Positions 63,123-64,000 of a DNA stretch of 64,000 nucleotides are shown here, in pieces. The notes beneath the pieces were generated by a model. It did no database searches. It worked only from the letters and a program-made list of their open reading frames with translations, and was not told where the DNA came from. Both the position numbers and the translations under genes were made by a program. Source of the DNA: Sphingobium psychrophilum (lineage in GTDB: Bacteria > Pseudomonadota > Alphaproteobacteria > Sphingomonadales > Sphingomonadaceae). The stretch is taken from assembly GCF_012927105.1 (NCBI RefSeq), contig NZ_JABBFV010000005.1, positions 186,001 to 250,000 on the forward strand. The letters run 5' to 3'. How positions within the stretch are numbered: the first letter of the stretch is position 1; every line of letters begins with the position of its first letter.

Positions 63123-64000
63123 ATGAGTCTCGCGGGCTATGTCCCAAACGCGATCTATTTTTCGTCGCTTCATCTCAATCCCGTGCTCGTCCAGGTCGGT
63201 CCGTTCGCGCTGCGCTGGTACAGTCTCGCCTATATCGCCGGCATCCTGCTCGGCTGGTTATATCTCGTCCGCCTTTTGGACGAGAATGCGGCGCCGATGA
63301 CTCGAGAGCATGCCAACGCGCTCGTCACATGGGCGACGGCGGGCATAGTGATCGGCGGGCGCCTTGCCTATGTGCTCTTCTACGATTTTGCCACCTATCT
63401 GGCTCATCCACTGAATGTCCTGCGTCTCTGGGCGGGCGGAATGTCCTTTCATGGTGGCGCGCTGGGTGTCGCCATCGCCATCTTCCTCTTCGCCCGTCGC
63501 CATCGCCTCGATTGGCTGCGGATCATCGACTATGTAGCGATGTCCGCACCGATCGGACTGTTTCTCGGCCGGCTTGCAAACTTCGTAAACGGAGAACTGT
63601 GGGGGCGACCGACCACCCTGCCCTGGGGGATCGTATTTCCCGGTGCCGGCCCTCTGCCGCGCCACCCAAGCCAGCTTTATGAAGCGATGCTCGAGGGACC
63701 GCTCCTGTTCGCGATGCTATGGTGTTTGTTCCGGTTTACCGGAGCACGGCGGCGCCCCGGCCTTCTGTGTGGCGCGTTTGTGCTCGGCTATGGCGTTTTC
63801 CGCTTCCTCGTTGAGTTTGTCCGCGAGCCTGATCAGCAACTCGTCGCCTTTGCCGTCCATTCAGGGCTTCACATGGGTCAGTGGCTCTGCGTACCCATGA
63901 TTCTGGGTGGGTCCTGGCTGGTTCTGCGGGCGGTTTTAACTCCGGCGCCGACGTGCACCCGGCACCCGGCACCCGGCACCCGACAGGTAAATCCTAACTG
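63123..64000 (+). CDS. lgt: prolipoprotein diacylglyceryl transferase, running off the window
   Basis: From ATG 63123 the frame stays open to the right edge, 292 codons. It begins [22 protein letters not shown] and carries the Lgt signature [19 protein letters not shown], an early [15 protein letters not shown] and a late [14 protein letters not shown]. Lgt attaches diacylglycerol to the lipobox cysteine of lipoproteins at the inner membrane. Length is near normal, so the stop should be close. The last residues ([10 protein letters not shown]) are encoded by a heptamer repeat and look non-conserved. Confidence 0.9.
   Translation, partial: MSLAGYVPNAIYFSSLHLNPVLVQVGPFALRWYSLAYIAGILLGWLYLVRLLDENAAPMTREHANALVTWATAGIVIGGRLAYVLFYDFATYLAHPLNVLRLWAGGMSFHGGALGVAIAIFLFARRHRLDWLRIIDYVAMSAPIGLFLGRLANFVNGELWGRPTTLPWGIVFPGAGPLPRHPSQLYEAMLEGPLLFAMLWCLFRFTGARRRPGLLCGAFVLGYGVFRFLVEFVREPDQQLVAFAVHSGLHMGQWLCVPMILGGSWLVLRAVLTPAPTCTRHPAPGTRQVNPN
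63956..63982. repeat. short tandem repeat of CACCCGG, nearly four copies
   Basis: The heptamer CACCCGG is repeated from 63956 to 63982, the last copy ending in A. It lies within the extreme 3' end of the lgt frame. A gain or loss of one copy would shift the frame of the C-terminal residues. Confidence 0.6.

Overview
The window is high-GC DNA with dense, often overlapping genes. The protein styles (short ECF sigma factor resembling EcfG, NRDE protein, long-Q-loop CydA, phasins, CzcCBA-type pump with a DUF3240 gene) suggest an alphaproteobacterium, most likely a sphingomonad. This is a judgement from familiarity with the families, not from a search. I see no rRNA, tRNA, CRISPR array, insertion sequence or phage gene.

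Layout. (A) 1-12.3 kb: tail of a VIT1/CCC1 transporter, a soluble histidine-kinase-like protein overlapping a triple-BON protein, a metallo-beta-lactamase/beta-CASP hydrolase, an acetate/succinate-type CoA transferase, a magnesium P-type ATPase overlapping a Bax-inhibitor-1 protein, then a PHA synthase, a flippase-like membrane protein and an L,D-transpeptidase-like protein. (B) 12.4-20.8 kb, all leftward: cytochrome b561, a response regulator and sensor kinase, and a heavy-metal-type RND pump with a DUF3240 gene. (C) 21-33.3 kb: NRDE protein, a small conserved protein, a phasin, a GltD-like oxidoreductase plus pyruvate:ferredoxin oxidoreductase (NifJ) plus a dihydroorotate-dehydrogenase-like protein, an MFS transporter, and a 771-residue fusion of a pyridine-nucleotide reductase with a patatin lipase. 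(D) 33.6-39.1 kb: small membrane protein, ECF sigma factor, second phasin-like protein, DUF2059 and glycine-zipper envelope proteins, Nudix and YjbQ, and an AhpD-like protein. (E) 39.1-47 kb: two divergent units around a shared operator-like inverted repeat. Leftward: sulfide:quinone-reductase-like flavoprotein, DUF2892, TolC. Rightward: rhodanese, RND adaptor, RND permease, ArsR repressor. (F) 47.3-52.6 kb: catalase, flavin monooxygenase, broken arsR, ArsP-type permease, small thioredoxin, broken CDF transporter. (G) 52.7-61 kb: Dps, cydABX divergent from cydDC, a cysteine-free ArsR with a 1-Cys peroxiredoxin, and thioredoxin 2 across a perfect palindrome. (H) 61.2-64 kb: ClC channel and the lgt gene, which runs off the window.

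How the genes may work together (inference): many functions suit low oxygen or redox and reactive-sulfur stress. NifJ makes acetyl-CoA and passes electrons to an NAD(P) reductase. The CoA transferase and PHA synthase with phasins handle acyl-CoA and stored carbon. Cytochrome bd with its CydDC exporter gives high-affinity respiration resistant to sulfide. The quinone reductase, rhodanese and persulfide-sensor-like ArsR handle sulfide. Catalase, Dps, peroxiredoxin and thioredoxin deal with oxidants. Metal and arsenic efflux genes are interspersed, and two of these are decaying. The overall content resembles the low-oxygen-activated islands described in Burkholderia, but with NifJ and a sulfide module.
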